Positions 39,807 through 48,738 of a stretch of 48,738 bases of DNA are shown here, piece by piece. The stretch lies in assembly GCF_946479415.1 (NCBI RefSeq), contig NZ_CAMLFY010000019.1:1-48738 (forward strand), written 5' to 3'. Position 1 is the stretch's first letter; every line of letters starts with the position of its first letter. The notes under the pieces are model-generated. The model saw only the letters and a program-made list of their open reading frames with translations. It was not told where the DNA came from and made no database searches. Both the position numbers and the translations under genes were made by a program. This stretch comes from an uncultured Shinella sp. Its GTDB lineage: Bacteria; Pseudomonadota; Alphaproteobacteria; Rhizobiales; Rhizobiaceae.

Positions 39807-40697
39807 GTGACCACCATTATCGATGGGAAGCAGGTTGCCGCTTCCGTGATTGACGCCGTGAAGGCCGCGACGGTGACGTTGGAAGACGAGGCCGGCGTCA
39901 AGCCCGGTCTTGCCGTCGTCATCGTCGGCGATGATCCGGCGAGCCACGCCTATGTCGGCGCCAAGAGCCGCATGTCGAAGGAATGCGGTTTCAAGTCCAT
40001 CCAGCACACGTTGCCGGAAGCGACGACGCAGGAAGAGCTTGCAGCCCTCGTCGAGACGCTGAATGCCGACGAGACCATCCACGGTATCCTCGTCCAGCTG
40101 CCGCTGCCCAAACACCTGAATTCGGACCCGATCATCCAGTCGATCAAGCCGGAAAAGGATGTCGATGGCCTGCACGTCGTCAATGCCGGCAAGGTGGCGA
40201 CCGGCGATCTCGATGGCGGCCTCGTCTCCTGCACGCCGGCCGGCGCCATGGTCTTCGTGCGCCGCACCCATGGCGAGGACCTGTCCGGTCTCAACGCGGT
40301 GGTGATCGGCCGCTCCAACCTGTTCGGCAAGCCGATGTCGGCGCTGCTGCTCGCCGCCAACGCGACGGTCACGACCGCCCATTCGCGCACCAGGGATCTG
40401 GCCGGCGTCTGCCACAACGCCGACATTCTCGTCGCCGCCGTCGGCCGCCCGGAAATGGTCAAGGCGGACTGGGTGAAGCCGGGTGCTACCGTCATCGATG
40501 TCGGCATCAACCGGATCACGACGGCGGAAGGCAAGACCCGTCTCGTCGGCGACGTCGCCTTTGACGAAGCCGCCAAGGTGGCCGGTGTCATCACGCCGGT
40601 CCCGGGCGGTGTCGGTCCGATGACCATCGCCATGCTGATGGCGAACACCGTCATTGCCGCCTATCGCAAGGCCGGCAAAAAGCCGCCGAAATTCTGA
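39807..40697 (+). CDS. folD: FolD, methylene-THF dehydrogenase / cyclohydrolase
   Basis: This 296-aa bifunctional enzyme interconverts 5,10-methylene-, methenyl- and 10-formyl-tetrahydrofolate in one-carbon metabolism. Motifs are [14 protein letters not shown] (catalytic Lys in the YxxxK arrangement), [39 protein letters not shown] and [15 protein letters not shown]. The start is GTG 39807, preceded by GGGAGAGAAAT; the ATG two bases earlier is followed at once by TGA. It is unrelated to its neighbours and has its own terminator shared with aglR. Confidence 0.97.
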   Translation: MTTIIDGKQVAASVIDAVKAATVTLEDEAGVKPGLAVVIVGDDPASHAYVGAKSRMSKECGFKSIQHTLPEATTQEELAALVETLNADETIHGILVQLPLPKHLNSDPIIQSIKPEKDVDGLHVVNAGKVATGDLDGGLVSCTPAGAMVFVRRTHGEDLSGLNAVVIGRSNLFGKPMSALLLAANATVTTAHSRTRDLAGVCHNADILVAAVGRPEMVKADWVKPGATVIDVGINRITTAEGKTRLVGDVAFDEAAKVAGVITPVPGGVGPMTIAMLMANTVIAAYRKAGKKPPKF

Positions 40698-40712
40698 TGA
40701 TCGCATGAATGC

Positions 40713-40744
40713 AAAAGGCGCCCCGTGGGGCGCTTTTTTATTTG
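40713..40744. terminator. Bidirectional terminator between folD and aglR
   Basis: GCGCCCC-GT-GGGGCGC forms the core stem, extended by A/T pairs (AAAAG with TTTTT), with a T-run TTTTTTATTT on the plus strand and TTTTGC on the minus strand. It lies between the convergent folD and aglR stops. Confidence 0.88.
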
Positions 40745-41766
40745 CCCGTGGGCGCAGGGCCGGTCGAGGCGCGCACGATCAGATCGGTCTTCCAGAGTTC
40801 CTGCTGGGGCAGGTCCTCCAGCTGAAGAATATCGGCGATCAGCCGCCGGGCGATGCGCTGGCCGGCGGCGCGCAGCGACGAGCGCGTCGTCGTCAACGGA
40901 ACCATGAAATTCTCCGGTTTCAGCATCGGCAGCACGTCGTCATGGGCAATCAGCGAGATGTCAGAGCCTAATTTTAGCCCCGCCTGATTGATCGCGCGCA
41001 CCGCGCCGAGCGCCAGAACCGTACTGGAACAGAGCACCGCCGTCGGCGGGGTGTCGAGCTGCAGGAAGCGTTCCATGGCGCGAAAACCATGTTCGTCGGT
41101 CATCTGCGAATTGGAATTGCATTCGTCGCGCAGCACCAGACCATGTTCGGCCAACGCCCGCACCGTGCCTTTCGTCCGCCGTTTCGAGAAGGTGAGATAA
41201 TCGGGGCCGTTGATGAGGGCGACGTGCCGGTGGCCAAGCTGCGCGAGCAGGCGCGCGGCATCGTAGAAGGCGCCGGTATTGTCGATGTCGAGATAGGGAT
41301 AGTCCGTTGCGATGCCCATCGAGCGGCCATGTACGACGAAGGGCGTCTTCAGCGACTTCATCATGGCGATGCGCGGATCCTTCTCGCGCATATAGGCAAG
41401 GAACAGCGCATCGACATTGCCGCTGGCCACCAGCCGCCGGCAGGTCGCCACCTCGTCCTCCGGGTGGCTCGGATTGATGACGAAGTGGAAATCGTGCTTG
41501 ACCGCCTCATCGCCGAGGCCGGCCAGGAATTCGCCGAAATGCACGTCGGACTCGATGCCGTCGGCGGTCGGCATGACCAGGCCGATCGAGCCGGCGCGAC
41601 CGGTCGCAAGCCGCTGCGCGGCCCGGTTGGGGCGGTAGCCTGTCTCCCGGACAGCATCGAGAACCCGCTGGCGCGTCTCGGCATTCACCTCCGGATAGCC
41701 GTTCAGCGCCCTGCTGACGGTTGTCTGCGACAGACCCAGCAATTGCGATAACTGCTTGAGATTCAC
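40738..41766 (-). CDS. aglR: AglR, LacI-family repressor of alpha-glucoside genes
   Basis: This 342-aa LacI/GalR regulator has an N-terminal HTH (MNLKQLSQLLGLSQTTVSRA, then LNGYPEVNAETRQRVLDAV) and hinge YRPNRAAQRLATGRAGSIGL. The periplasmic-binding-like effector domain includes PDYLTFSKRR, VLCSSTVLALGAVRAINQAG and SLIAHDDVLPML. The start is GTG 41766; the overlapping ATG at 41768 is followed at once by TGA. It is divergent from aglE. Palindromes AAAGCGCTTT at 41791 and 41998 are its likely operators, implying control of agl and of itself. By Sinorhizobium knowledge AglR senses alpha-glucosides. Confidence 0.9.
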   Translation of the reverse strand: MNLKQLSQLLGLSQTTVSRALNGYPEVNAETRQRVLDAVRETGYRPNRAAQRLATGRAGSIGLVMPTADGIESDVHFGEFLAGLGDEAVKHDFHFVINPSHPEDEVATCRRLVASGNVDALFLAYMREKDPRIAMMKSLKTPFVVHGRSMGIATDYPYLDIDNTGAFYDAARLLAQLGHRHVALINGPDYLTFSKRRTKGTVRALAEHGLVLRDECNSNSQMTDEHGFRAMERFLQLDTPPTAVLCSSTVLALGAVRAINQAGLKLGSDISLIAHDDVLPMLKPENFMVPLTTTRSSLRAAGQRIARRLIADILQLEDLPQQELWKTDLIVRASTGPAPTGK

Positions 41767-42073
41767 ATGCTTAGCTTTCTTGAAACATTAAAAGCGCTTT
41801 GGGTGTTTTGCGTTGACGTTCCCGATTTTTTCCCAAAGCGTTTTGGCATGTAACATCAGCAATTCCTTCAGGAAAAGCGGATTTGGTCATTTTGCGCCGC
41901 AAAACTACGCTGCACTGCATCAGGAGCGGCGTTTTTGTTTGAAATGATTTGGGGGTACTTGACGAGGGTGAGGGGGAAATGGGATGAAAGGAAATCCAAA
42001 GCGCTTTGAATTTTGGGGTATTTTAGAGAATGCCTGCCCCGGGAGGGCGGGTTTGCTATGGGAGGCAAATCAC
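41767..42073. promoter_or_regulatory. aglR-aglE divergent control region with LacI-type operators
   Basis: This 307-bp region holds the perfect palindromes AAAGCGCTTT at 41791-41800 and 41998-42007, and a near-palindrome CCAAAGCGTTTTGG at 41833-41846. All have the central CG typical of LacI-family operators. A CTTGACG box at 41958-41964 with an unclear -10 near 41982 is a possible aglE promoter; the 41998 operator would then overlap its start point. The 41791 operator lies 25 bp upstream of the aglR start, consistent with autoregulation. Confidence 0.7.
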
Positions 42074-43432
42074 GTGAAAAAGACATTGCTGATGACGGCT
42101 GCGCTGGCACTTCTGATGGCGGGCGGCGCTGCTGCTGCCGATTTGAAGTTCAAGCCCGGCGAGGATTCGAAATTCAACTGGCAGAGCTTTGAAGATTTCA
42201 AGAAGGGCCATGACCTCAAGGGCCAGACGCTGACTATCTTCGGCCCCTGGCGCGGCGAAGACGAGGCGCTCTTCAAGAACGTCTATGCCTATTTCGTCGA
42301 AGCGACGGGCGTCGACCTGAAATACTCCTCCTCGGAAAACTACGAACAGCAGATCGTCATCGACACCCAGGCCGGCAGCCCGCCTGATGTCGCCATCCTC
42401 CCGCAGCCGGGCCTCATCGCCGACCTCGCGTCCAAGGGTTACCTGACGCCGCTCGGCGACGAGACCCAGAAATGGCTTCTCGACAACTACGCCGCCGGCC
42501 AGTCCTGGGTCGATCTCTCGACCTACAAGGGCAAGGACGGCACGGCCGCGCTCTATGCCTTCCCCTACAAGATCGACGTGAAGTCGCTCGTCTGGTACGT
42601 GCCGGAGAACTTCGAAGACGCCGGCTATGAAGTGCCGAAGACCATGGAAGACCTGAAGGCACTGACGGAGAAGATCGTCGCCGATGGCGGCACGCCGTGG
42701 TGCATTGGTCTCGGTTCGGGCGGCGCCACCGGCTGGCCGGCGACCGACTGGGTCGAAGACCTGATGCTGCGCACGGCAACGCCGGAGACCTACGACAAGT
42801 GGGTCAAGAACGAGATCCCGTTCACCGACGCCTCCGTCGTCGGCGCGCTGGATGAATTCGGCTGGTTCGCCAAGAACGACAAGTTCGTCGATGGCGGCGC
42901 GGCTGCCGTGGCCTCCACCGACTTCCGCGACAGCCCGAAGGGCCTCTTCGCCTCGCCGCCGAAGTGCTACCTGCACCACCAGGCCTCGTTCATCCCGTCC
43001 TTCTTCCCTGAGGGTACGGTTGTCGGCGAAGATGCTGATTTCTTCTACATGCCGCCCTATGCCAGCAAGCCGGAACTCGGCAACCCGGTTCTCGGTGCCG
43101 GCACGCTTGCCATGATCACCAAGGACACGCCGGCCTCGCGCGCCTTCATCGAATTCCTGAAGACGCCGATCGCCCATGAAGTCTGGATGGCGCAGACGAG
43201 CTTCCTGACGCCCTACAAGAGCGCCAACAAGGAAGCCTATGCCAACGGTCCGATGAAGAAGCAGGGTGAAATCCTGCTGAACTCGACGACCTTCCGCTTC
43301 GACGGTTCCGACCTGATGCCGGGCAAGATCGGTGCGGGCGCGTTCTGGACGGGCATGGTCGACTTCGTTGGCGGCAAGTCCGCGGCCGATGTCGCCGGCG
43401 GCGTCCAGAAGGCCTGGGACGCCATCAAGTAA
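42074..43432 (+). CDS. aglE: AglE, alpha-glucoside ABC transporter binding protein
   Basis: This 452-aa periplasmic solute-binding protein has a signal peptide (KKTLLMTAALALLMAGGAAA, cleavage before DLKFKPG). The mature part has the extracellular-family-1 features NYEQQIVIDTQAGSPPDVAI, AFPYKIDVKSLVWYVPENF and GAGTLAMITKDTPASRAFIE. The start is GTG 42074 with GGGAGG 9 nt upstream; the open frame upstream to 41984 would remove the signal peptide context and overlap the operator. A hairpin terminator follows, so aglE should be made in excess of the permeases. Confidence 0.93.
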   Translation: MKKTLLMTAALALLMAGGAAAADLKFKPGEDSKFNWQSFEDFKKGHDLKGQTLTIFGPWRGEDEALFKNVYAYFVEATGVDLKYSSSENYEQQIVIDTQAGSPPDVAILPQPGLIADLASKGYLTPLGDETQKWLLDNYAAGQSWVDLSTYKGKDGTAALYAFPYKIDVKSLVWYVPENFEDAGYEVPKTMEDLKALTEKIVADGGTPWCIGLGSGGATGWPATDWVEDLMLRTATPETYDKWVKNEIPFTDASVVGALDEFGWFAKNDKFVDGGAAAVASTDFRDSPKGLFASPPKCYLHHQASFIPSFFPEGTVVGEDADFFYMPPYASKPELGNPVLGAGTLAMITKDTPASRAFIEFLKTPIAHEVWMAQTSFLTPYKSANKEAYANGPMKKQGEILLNSTTFRFDGSDLMPGKIGAGAFWTGMVDFVGGKSAADVAGGVQKAWDAIK

Positions 43433-43442
43433 CATCCTGGCG

Positions 43443-43468
43443 AACCGGCGGGTTTGCCCGCCGGTTTT
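43443..43468 (+). terminator. Attenuating hairpin between aglE and aglF
   Basis: A perfect 10-bp stem, AACCGGCGGG (43443-43452) with CCCGCCGGTT (43457-43466), loop TTTG, is followed by TTTT, 10 bp after the aglE stop. Partial termination here would give more binding protein than permease, as in other ABC sugar operons. Confidence 0.8.
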
Positions 43469-43594
43469 CCCAAGCATGCCCACATGCAGCCGGACCATGC
43501 GGTGCAAGCCGCGTGAGCGCCCCTTGTGCCTCTCAAGGTCCGGACTGCACGTGGAAAACAGCGTCAGGGGATGCATTCCTGGGGAGGAACTGCC

Positions 43595-44602
43595 ATGCAG
43601 CAATTGTTATTCGCCATTTTCACGATGGTGGGGGGCGTGCTCGCCTGCGCCGCCTATTTCTTCGGAACGAACTGGCTGCTCGACAAGATCTTCCCCTCGA
43701 AAGGGATGACGGGCGCGCAGGCATCGCAGAACCTGCGCATCACCAATGCCATCAGGCCCTGGCTGTTCATGGCGCCGGCGCTCTTTGCGCTCGCCATCTA
43801 CCTGGTCTATCCCGTCTTCGAATCCGTCCGGCTCGCCTTCCATGACCGGTCCGGCCAGCAGTTCGTTGGCTTCAGCAACTTCGTCTGGATGTTCAACGAC
43901 GGCGAATTCCGCCAGTCGATCTTCAACAATTTCCTCTGGCTCCTTGTGGTGCCGGCGCTCTCCACCTTCTTCGGCCTCGTCATCGCGGCGCTGACCGACC
44001 GCATCTGGTGGGGCAATATCGCAAAGACCCTGATCTTCATGCCGATGGCGATCTCGTTTGTCGGCGCCGCCGTCATCTGGAAATTCGTCTACGACTACCG
44101 CTCGGAAGGCTCCGAGCAGATCGGCATCCTCAACGCCATCGTGGTGGCCATGGGCGGCCAGCCCGAGGCGTGGATGACCATTCCCTTCTGGAACAATTTC
44201 TTCCTGATGGTCATCCTGATCTGGATCCAGACCGGCTTCGCCATGGTCATCCTGTCGGCGGCGCTGCGTGGCATCCCCGAGGAAACCATCGAGGCGGCCG
44301 TCATCGACGGCGCGAACGGCCTGCAAATCTTCTTCAAGATCATGGTGCCGCAGATCTGGGGCACGATCGCCGTGGTCTGGACGACCATCACCATCCTCGT
44401 CCTCAAGGTTTTCGATATCGTGCTCGCCATGACCAACGGGCAATGGCAGACGCAGGTTCTGGCGAACCTGATGTTCGATTGGATGTTCCGCGGCGGCGGC
44501 GATTTCGGGCGCGGCGCGTCCATTGCCGTCGTCATCATGATCCTGGTCATTCCGATCATGATCTGGAACATCCGCAACGCCACCAAGGAAATGGAGCGCT
44601 GA
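43595..44602 (+). CDS. aglF: AglF, alpha-glucoside ABC permease
   Basis: This 335-aa MalF-type inner-membrane permease has several TM segments, with WLFMAPALFALAIYLVYPVF early. The EAA loop that contacts the ATPase is EETIEAAVIDGANGLQIFFK, followed by IMVPQIWGTIAVVWTTITIL. Open frame extends to 43526, but GGGGAGGA at 43581-43588 points to ATG 43595 (MQQLLFAIFTMVGG). It pairs with AglG, 1 bp downstream of the stop. Confidence 0.93.
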   Translation: MQQLLFAIFTMVGGVLACAAYFFGTNWLLDKIFPSKGMTGAQASQNLRITNAIRPWLFMAPALFALAIYLVYPVFESVRLAFHDRSGQQFVGFSNFVWMFNDGEFRQSIFNNFLWLLVVPALSTFFGLVIAALTDRIWWGNIAKTLIFMPMAISFVGAAVIWKFVYDYRSEGSEQIGILNAIVVAMGGQPEAWMTIPFWNNFFLMVILIWIQTGFAMVILSAALRGIPEETIEAAVIDGANGLQIFFKIMVPQIWGTIAVVWTTITILVLKVFDIVLAMTNGQWQTQVLANLMFDWMFRGGGDFGRGASIAVVIMILVIPIMIWNIRNATKEMER

Positions 44603-44603
44603 G

Positions 44604-45749
44604 ATGATTGCTTCCGCCCGTTCGCCGCTCATCATCGTCGTCCATATTTCCGTCCTGCTGCTCGTCGCCCTCTGGACGCTGCCCACCGCCGGCCTCCTGA
44701 TTTCCTCGCTGCGCGACAAGGACCAGCTCGCCGTCTCCGGCTGGTGGACGGCGCTCTCCACCTCCTCGCAGAACCTCACCGGCCGTGCCGCTTCGCCCGA
44801 AGCGCAGGTCGAGAAGGACGGCAAGTTCGTCATCGAGGGCAAGCTCCTCGAAGGCGACACCGCCAAGGTCTCGGCCTTTGGCGTGCGTCCTTTGCAGCCG
44901 TCTGCCTTCGAAGCCGGCAAGCCCGCCGATCTGGGCGACGGCCAGACGCTCACCGTTAACGAGGATGGCAGCTATCAGATCGTCTCGCCGACCAAGATGG
45001 AAGGCACGCGCGGCCAGCGCATCTTCTATACGGCTTCCGTGCCGCCGCGCTTCACGCTCGACAACTATCGTGAAGTGCTGAACGCCGCCGGCATCGGCTC
45101 GTCCTTCATCAACTCGCTGACGGTGGCGATCCCCTCGACGATCATCCCGATCCTCGTTGCCGCCTTCTGCGCCTATGCGCTGGCCTGGATGCCGTTCCCC
45201 GGCCGGGCGATCCTGATCGCCGTCATCGTCGGCCTGCTGGTCGTGCCGTTGCAGATGTCGCTGATCCCGCTCCTGAAGCTCTATAACGGTGTCGGCGCCT
45301 TCTTCGGTGTCCCCGCGAAAACCTATGTCGGCATATGGCTCGCGCATATGGGCTTCGGCCTGCCGCTCGCGGTCTATCTGCTGCGCAACTACATGGCCGG
45401 CCTGCCGCGCGAGATCCTGGAATCCGCCCGCGTCGATGGCGCCAGCGATTTCGATATCTTCGTGAAGATCATTCTGCCGCTCTCCTTCCCGGCGCTCGCC
45501 TCGTTCTCCATCTTCCAGTTCCTGTGGACCTGGAACGACCTGCTCGTCGCCATGGTCTTCCTCGGCACGGGCAATGACGAGCTGGTGCTGACCGGGCGCC
45601 TGGTGAACCTGCTTGGTTCGCGCGGCGGCAACTGGGAAATCCTCACGGCCTCCGCCTTCATCACCATCATCGTGCCCCTCATCGTGTTCTTCAGCCTGCA
45701 GCGCTATCTCGTGCGCGGCCTGCTGTCGGGTTCGGTCAAGGGCGGTTGA
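44604..45749 (+). CDS. aglG: AglG, alpha-glucoside ABC permease
   Basis: This 381-aa MalG-type permease has TM1 at about residues 10-33, followed by an extracytoplasmic insertion of about 110 residues (about 40-150; QVEKDGKFVIEGKLLEGDTA, GDGQTLTVNEDGSYQI) before the remaining TM helices. The EAA loop is PREILESARVDGASDFDIFV followed by KIILPLSFPALASFSIF. The insertion is known in AglG-type permeases and makes them about 100 aa longer than MalG. It heterodimerises with AglF. Confidence 0.93.
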   Translation: MIASARSPLIIVVHISVLLLVALWTLPTAGLLISSLRDKDQLAVSGWWTALSTSSQNLTGRAASPEAQVEKDGKFVIEGKLLEGDTAKVSAFGVRPLQPSAFEAGKPADLGDGQTLTVNEDGSYQIVSPTKMEGTRGQRIFYTASVPPRFTLDNYREVLNAAGIGSSFINSLTVAIPSTIIPILVAAFCAYALAWMPFPGRAILIAVIVGLLVVPLQMSLIPLLKLYNGVGAFFGVPAKTYVGIWLAHMGFGLPLAVYLLRNYMAGLPREILESARVDGASDFDIFVKIILPLSFPALASFSIFQFLWTWNDLLVAMVFLGTGNDELVLTGRLVNLLGSRGGNWEILTASAFITIIVPLIVFFSLQRYLVRGLLSGSVKGG

Positions 45750-45754
45750 TGAAA

Positions 45755-45805
45755 GCAATTCCAGCAAAAGTGTGAAGCGGTTTTGCGTCCGGAATTGCGT
45801 AAAAC
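45755..45805. repeat. Rhizobial palindromic intergenic element, copy 2
   Basis: GCAATTCC (45755-45762) pairs with GGAATTGC (45791-45798), and GCAAAA with TTTTGC inside it; the flank TGCGTAAAACAAA matches the flank of the element at 33230. The sequence AGTGTGAAGCGGTTTTGCGT is the common rhizobial form as I remember it. It lies between aglG and aglA, just before the aglA ribosome-binding site. Confidence 0.75.
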
Positions 45806-45827
45806 AAAGTAAACAGGACATGCAAGA

Positions 45828-47483
45828 ATGACGACGACGTCGGATTCCACCCTTCTCATCCCGGACAAGGACTGGTGGCGCGGCGCGGTGATCTACCAGA
45901 TCTATCCGCGCTCGTTCCAGGATACCAATGGCGACGGCATCGGCGATCTCAAGGGCATCACCGAGCGGCTTGCCCATGTCGCCTCGCTGGGCGCGGATGC
46001 GATCTGGATTTCGCCGTTCTTCACCTCGCCGATGAAGGATTTCGGCTACGACGTCTCGGACTACCAGGATGTCGACCCGATCTTCGGCGAACTGGCCGAT
46101 TTCGATGCGCTGATCGCCGAGGCGCACCGCCTCAACATCCGCGTCATGATCGACCTCGTCCTGTCGCACACCTCCGACAAGCACCCGTGGTTCGTCGAAA
46201 GCCGCTCGCGCCGCACCAATCCCAAGGCGGACTGGTATGTCTGGTCGGACTCGAAGCCGGACGGCACGCCGCCGAACAACTGGCTGTCGATCTTCGGCGG
46301 TTCCGCCTGGCAGTGGGACCCGACGCGCCTGCAATATTACATGCACAACTTTTTGACGTCGCAGCCGGACCTCAATCTCCATAATCCGGAGGTTCAGGAC
46401 GCGCTGCTCTCGGTCGCCCGCTTCTGGCTGGAGCGCGGTGTTGACGGCTTCCGCTTGGACACGATCAACTTCTACTTCCACGACAAGGAACTGCGCGACA
46501 ACCCCTCGCTCGCCCCCGAGCGGCGCAACGCGCAGACGGCGCCAGCCGTGAACCCCTATAACTACCAGGAACATATCTACGACAAGAACCAGCCGGAGAA
46601 CCTGGAATTCCTGAAGCGCTTCCGCGCGGTCATGGAAGAGTTTCCGGCAATCGCCGCCGTGGGCGAGGTGGGGGACAGCCAGCGCGGTCTGGAGATCGCC
46701 GGCGAATACACCTCCGGCGGCGACAAGATGCATATGTGCTACGCCTTCGAATTCCTGGCGCCCGATCCGCTGACGCCGGCCTTCGTCGCCGAGACGCAGC
46801 ATGCGCTGGAAAAGGCCGCCCCCGAAGGCTGGGTTTGCTGGGCCTTCTCCAACCATGACGTGATGCGCCATGTCAGCCGCTGGGGCAATGCGGTCACCGA
46901 CCACGAGGCCCACGCCAAGCTGCTGGCGAGCCTCCTGATGTCGCTGCGCGGTTCCGTCTGCATCTATCAGGGCGAGGAACTGGCGCTGCCGGAGGCCGAG
47001 CTCGCCTATGAGGACCTGCAGGATCCCTACGGCATCCAGTTCTGGCCGGATTTCAAGGGCCGCGACGGTTGCCGCACGCCGATGGTCTGGGAGAGCGACA
47101 AGCAGTCCGGCGGCTTCAGCCAGGGCAAGCCGTGGCTTCCCGTTCCCGACGTGCATCTGGAGCGCGCCGTCAGCGTACAGGAAGGGGACGACGCCTCGGT
47201 TCTCGCGCATTACCGCCGCTTCCTCGCTTTCCGCAAGGAGCATGTGGCGCTGGTCAAGGGCGAGATCGACTTCCATTCGGCTGAAGGCGCGATCCTCTCC
47301 TTCGTGCGTACGCACGGCAACGAGAAGGTTTTCTGCGCCTTCAACATGAGCCCGATCGCCCGTCTTGCCGATCTTCCGGCAGGCCAGCTGGAGGTGCTCG
47401 AAGGCCATGGCTTCGGCAGCATCATGCATGAGGAAACTATCGAACTTCCGGCCTGGAGCGGCTTCTTCGCCCGCTTTTCTTGA
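45828..47483 (+). CDS. aglA: AglA, alpha-glucosidase (GH13)
   Basis: This 551-aa cytoplasmic GH13 enzyme hydrolyses imported alpha-glucosides (sucrose, maltose, trehalose-type sugars). Conserved regions are AVIYQIYPRSFQDTNGDGIG, DLVLSHTSDKHPWF, GVDGFRLDTINF (nucleophile Asp211), AVGEVGDSQ (acid/base Glu280) and WAFSNHDVMRH (His343-Asp344). It is complete relative to family length (about 540-560). Its position between permease genes and the ATPase gene matches the Sinorhizobium agl operon order E-F-G-A-K. Confidence 0.96.
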   Translation: MTTTSDSTLLIPDKDWWRGAVIYQIYPRSFQDTNGDGIGDLKGITERLAHVASLGADAIWISPFFTSPMKDFGYDVSDYQDVDPIFGELADFDALIAEAHRLNIRVMIDLVLSHTSDKHPWFVESRSRRTNPKADWYVWSDSKPDGTPPNNWLSIFGGSAWQWDPTRLQYYMHNFLTSQPDLNLHNPEVQDALLSVARFWLERGVDGFRLDTINFYFHDKELRDNPSLAPERRNAQTAPAVNPYNYQEHIYDKNQPENLEFLKRFRAVMEEFPAIAAVGEVGDSQRGLEIAGEYTSGGDKMHMCYAFEFLAPDPLTPAFVAETQHALEKAAPEGWVCWAFSNHDVMRHVSRWGNAVTDHEAHAKLLASLLMSLRGSVCIYQGEELALPEAELAYEDLQDPYGIQFWPDFKGRDGCRTPMVWESDKQSGGFSQGKPWLPVPDVHLERAVSVQEGDDASVLAHYRRFLAFRKEHVALVKGEIDFHSAEGAILSFVRTHGNEKVFCAFNMSPIARLADLPAGQLEVLEGHGFGSIMHEETIELPAWSGFFARFS

Positions 47484-47513
47484 TCGGTCAAAAACTATTG
47501 GGGAGGTAAGAGC

Positions 47514-48605
<1,092 letters not shown>

Positions 48606-48617
48606 TTTAGCGCCTGG

Positions 48618-48640
48618 GCGGCAGGATTTAGCCCTGCCGC
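48618..48640 (+). terminator. Possible terminator after aglK
   Basis: GCGGCAGG (48618-48625) pairs with CCTGCCGC (48633-48640) across a 7-nt loop, 13 bp after the aglK stop. No T-run follows (TCAACCC), so termination is uncertain. Confidence 0.45.
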
Positions 48641-48707
48641 TCAACCCGATGTTAAGCCTTGCTCCCTACGCTTTTCCTGAAAAGTGAGAATGCCGGGGGC
48701 AGGCAAA

Positions 48708-48738
48708 ATGGGTATGGGTCAAGTACCGCGCAACAACT
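48708..48738 (+). CDS. Possible start of a truncated downstream gene
   Basis: ATG 48708 follows GGGGGCAGG and stays open to the window end (MGMGQVPRNN). Only ten residues are visible, so no function can be given. An in-frame ATG at 48690 would add six residues but has a poorer ribosome-binding site. Confidence 0.3.
   Translation, partial: MGMGQVPRNN

Overview
This window comes from a high-GC alphaproteobacterium of the Rhizobiaceae (Rhizobium / Agrobacterium / Sinorhizobium / Shinella type). The evidence is the gene set and order: a continuous flagellar-motility block with the rhizobial signature genes motC, motE, motD/fliK, rem, flaF and flbT and multiple short flagellins (about 300 aa), followed by an alpha-glucoside (agl) operon. 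No rRNA, tRNA, CRISPR array, insertion sequence or phage gene was seen. I cannot assign a species.

Layout. (1) 42-9052, plus strand: flgF, fliI, a small membrane protein, flgB, flgC, fliE, flgG, flgA, flgI, motE, flgH, fliL and fliP. These encode rod, rings, export ATPase and export gate, and many of the genes are coupled by ATGA overlaps. (2) 9290-11396: flagellins flaA and flaB. (3) 11479-19681, minus strand: an accessory island inside the flagellin block. In transcription order it holds a 1143-aa octapeptide-repeat protein, a TPR/O-GlcNAc-transferase-like protein, a second glycosyltransferase with an inserted beta-sandwich-like domain, and UDP-galactopyranose mutase (glf). (4) 20393-26888: a third flagellin, a FliH-like protein, motB, motC, fliK/motD and a lytic transglycosylase. 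(5) 27169-38418: the regulator rem, then flgE, flgK, flgL, flaF, flbT, flgD, fliQ, flhA, fliR, a FliJ-like protein, a FlgJ-type rod-binding protein, a FlgN-like chaperone and a one-TM protein. (6) 38461-39377, minus strand: a WecG/TagA-family glycosyltransferase preceded by a possible 36-aa ORF. (7) 39807-40697: folD. (8) 40738-48605: the divergent regulator aglR and aglEFGAK for alpha-glucoside uptake and hydrolysis, with LacI-type palindromic operators between them.

How the parts work together. Regions 1, 4 and 5 supply most of the basal body, export apparatus, hook, hook-filament junction, motor periplasmic proteins and class-level regulators. The remaining switch, MS-ring, FlhB and MotA genes presumably lie left of the window. 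FlaF and FlbT are flagellin regulators, and all three flagellin genes carry the same leader element (ACCGGT, a short spacer, then TCCGGnATG), a plausible post-transcriptional target.

The most unusual content is the island. The repeat protein is built from 142 uninterrupted octads (consensus A-L-[ST]-[ST]-x-Q-[IV]-A) nested in a strict 408-bp / 136-aa / 17-octad super-repeat. It contains no Arg, His, Cys or Trp. Immediately downstream is a GT41 (OGT-like) enzyme whose family glycosylates Ser/Thr. I propose, as inference, a glycosylated surface or flagellum-associated repeat protein with its own glycosylation genes.
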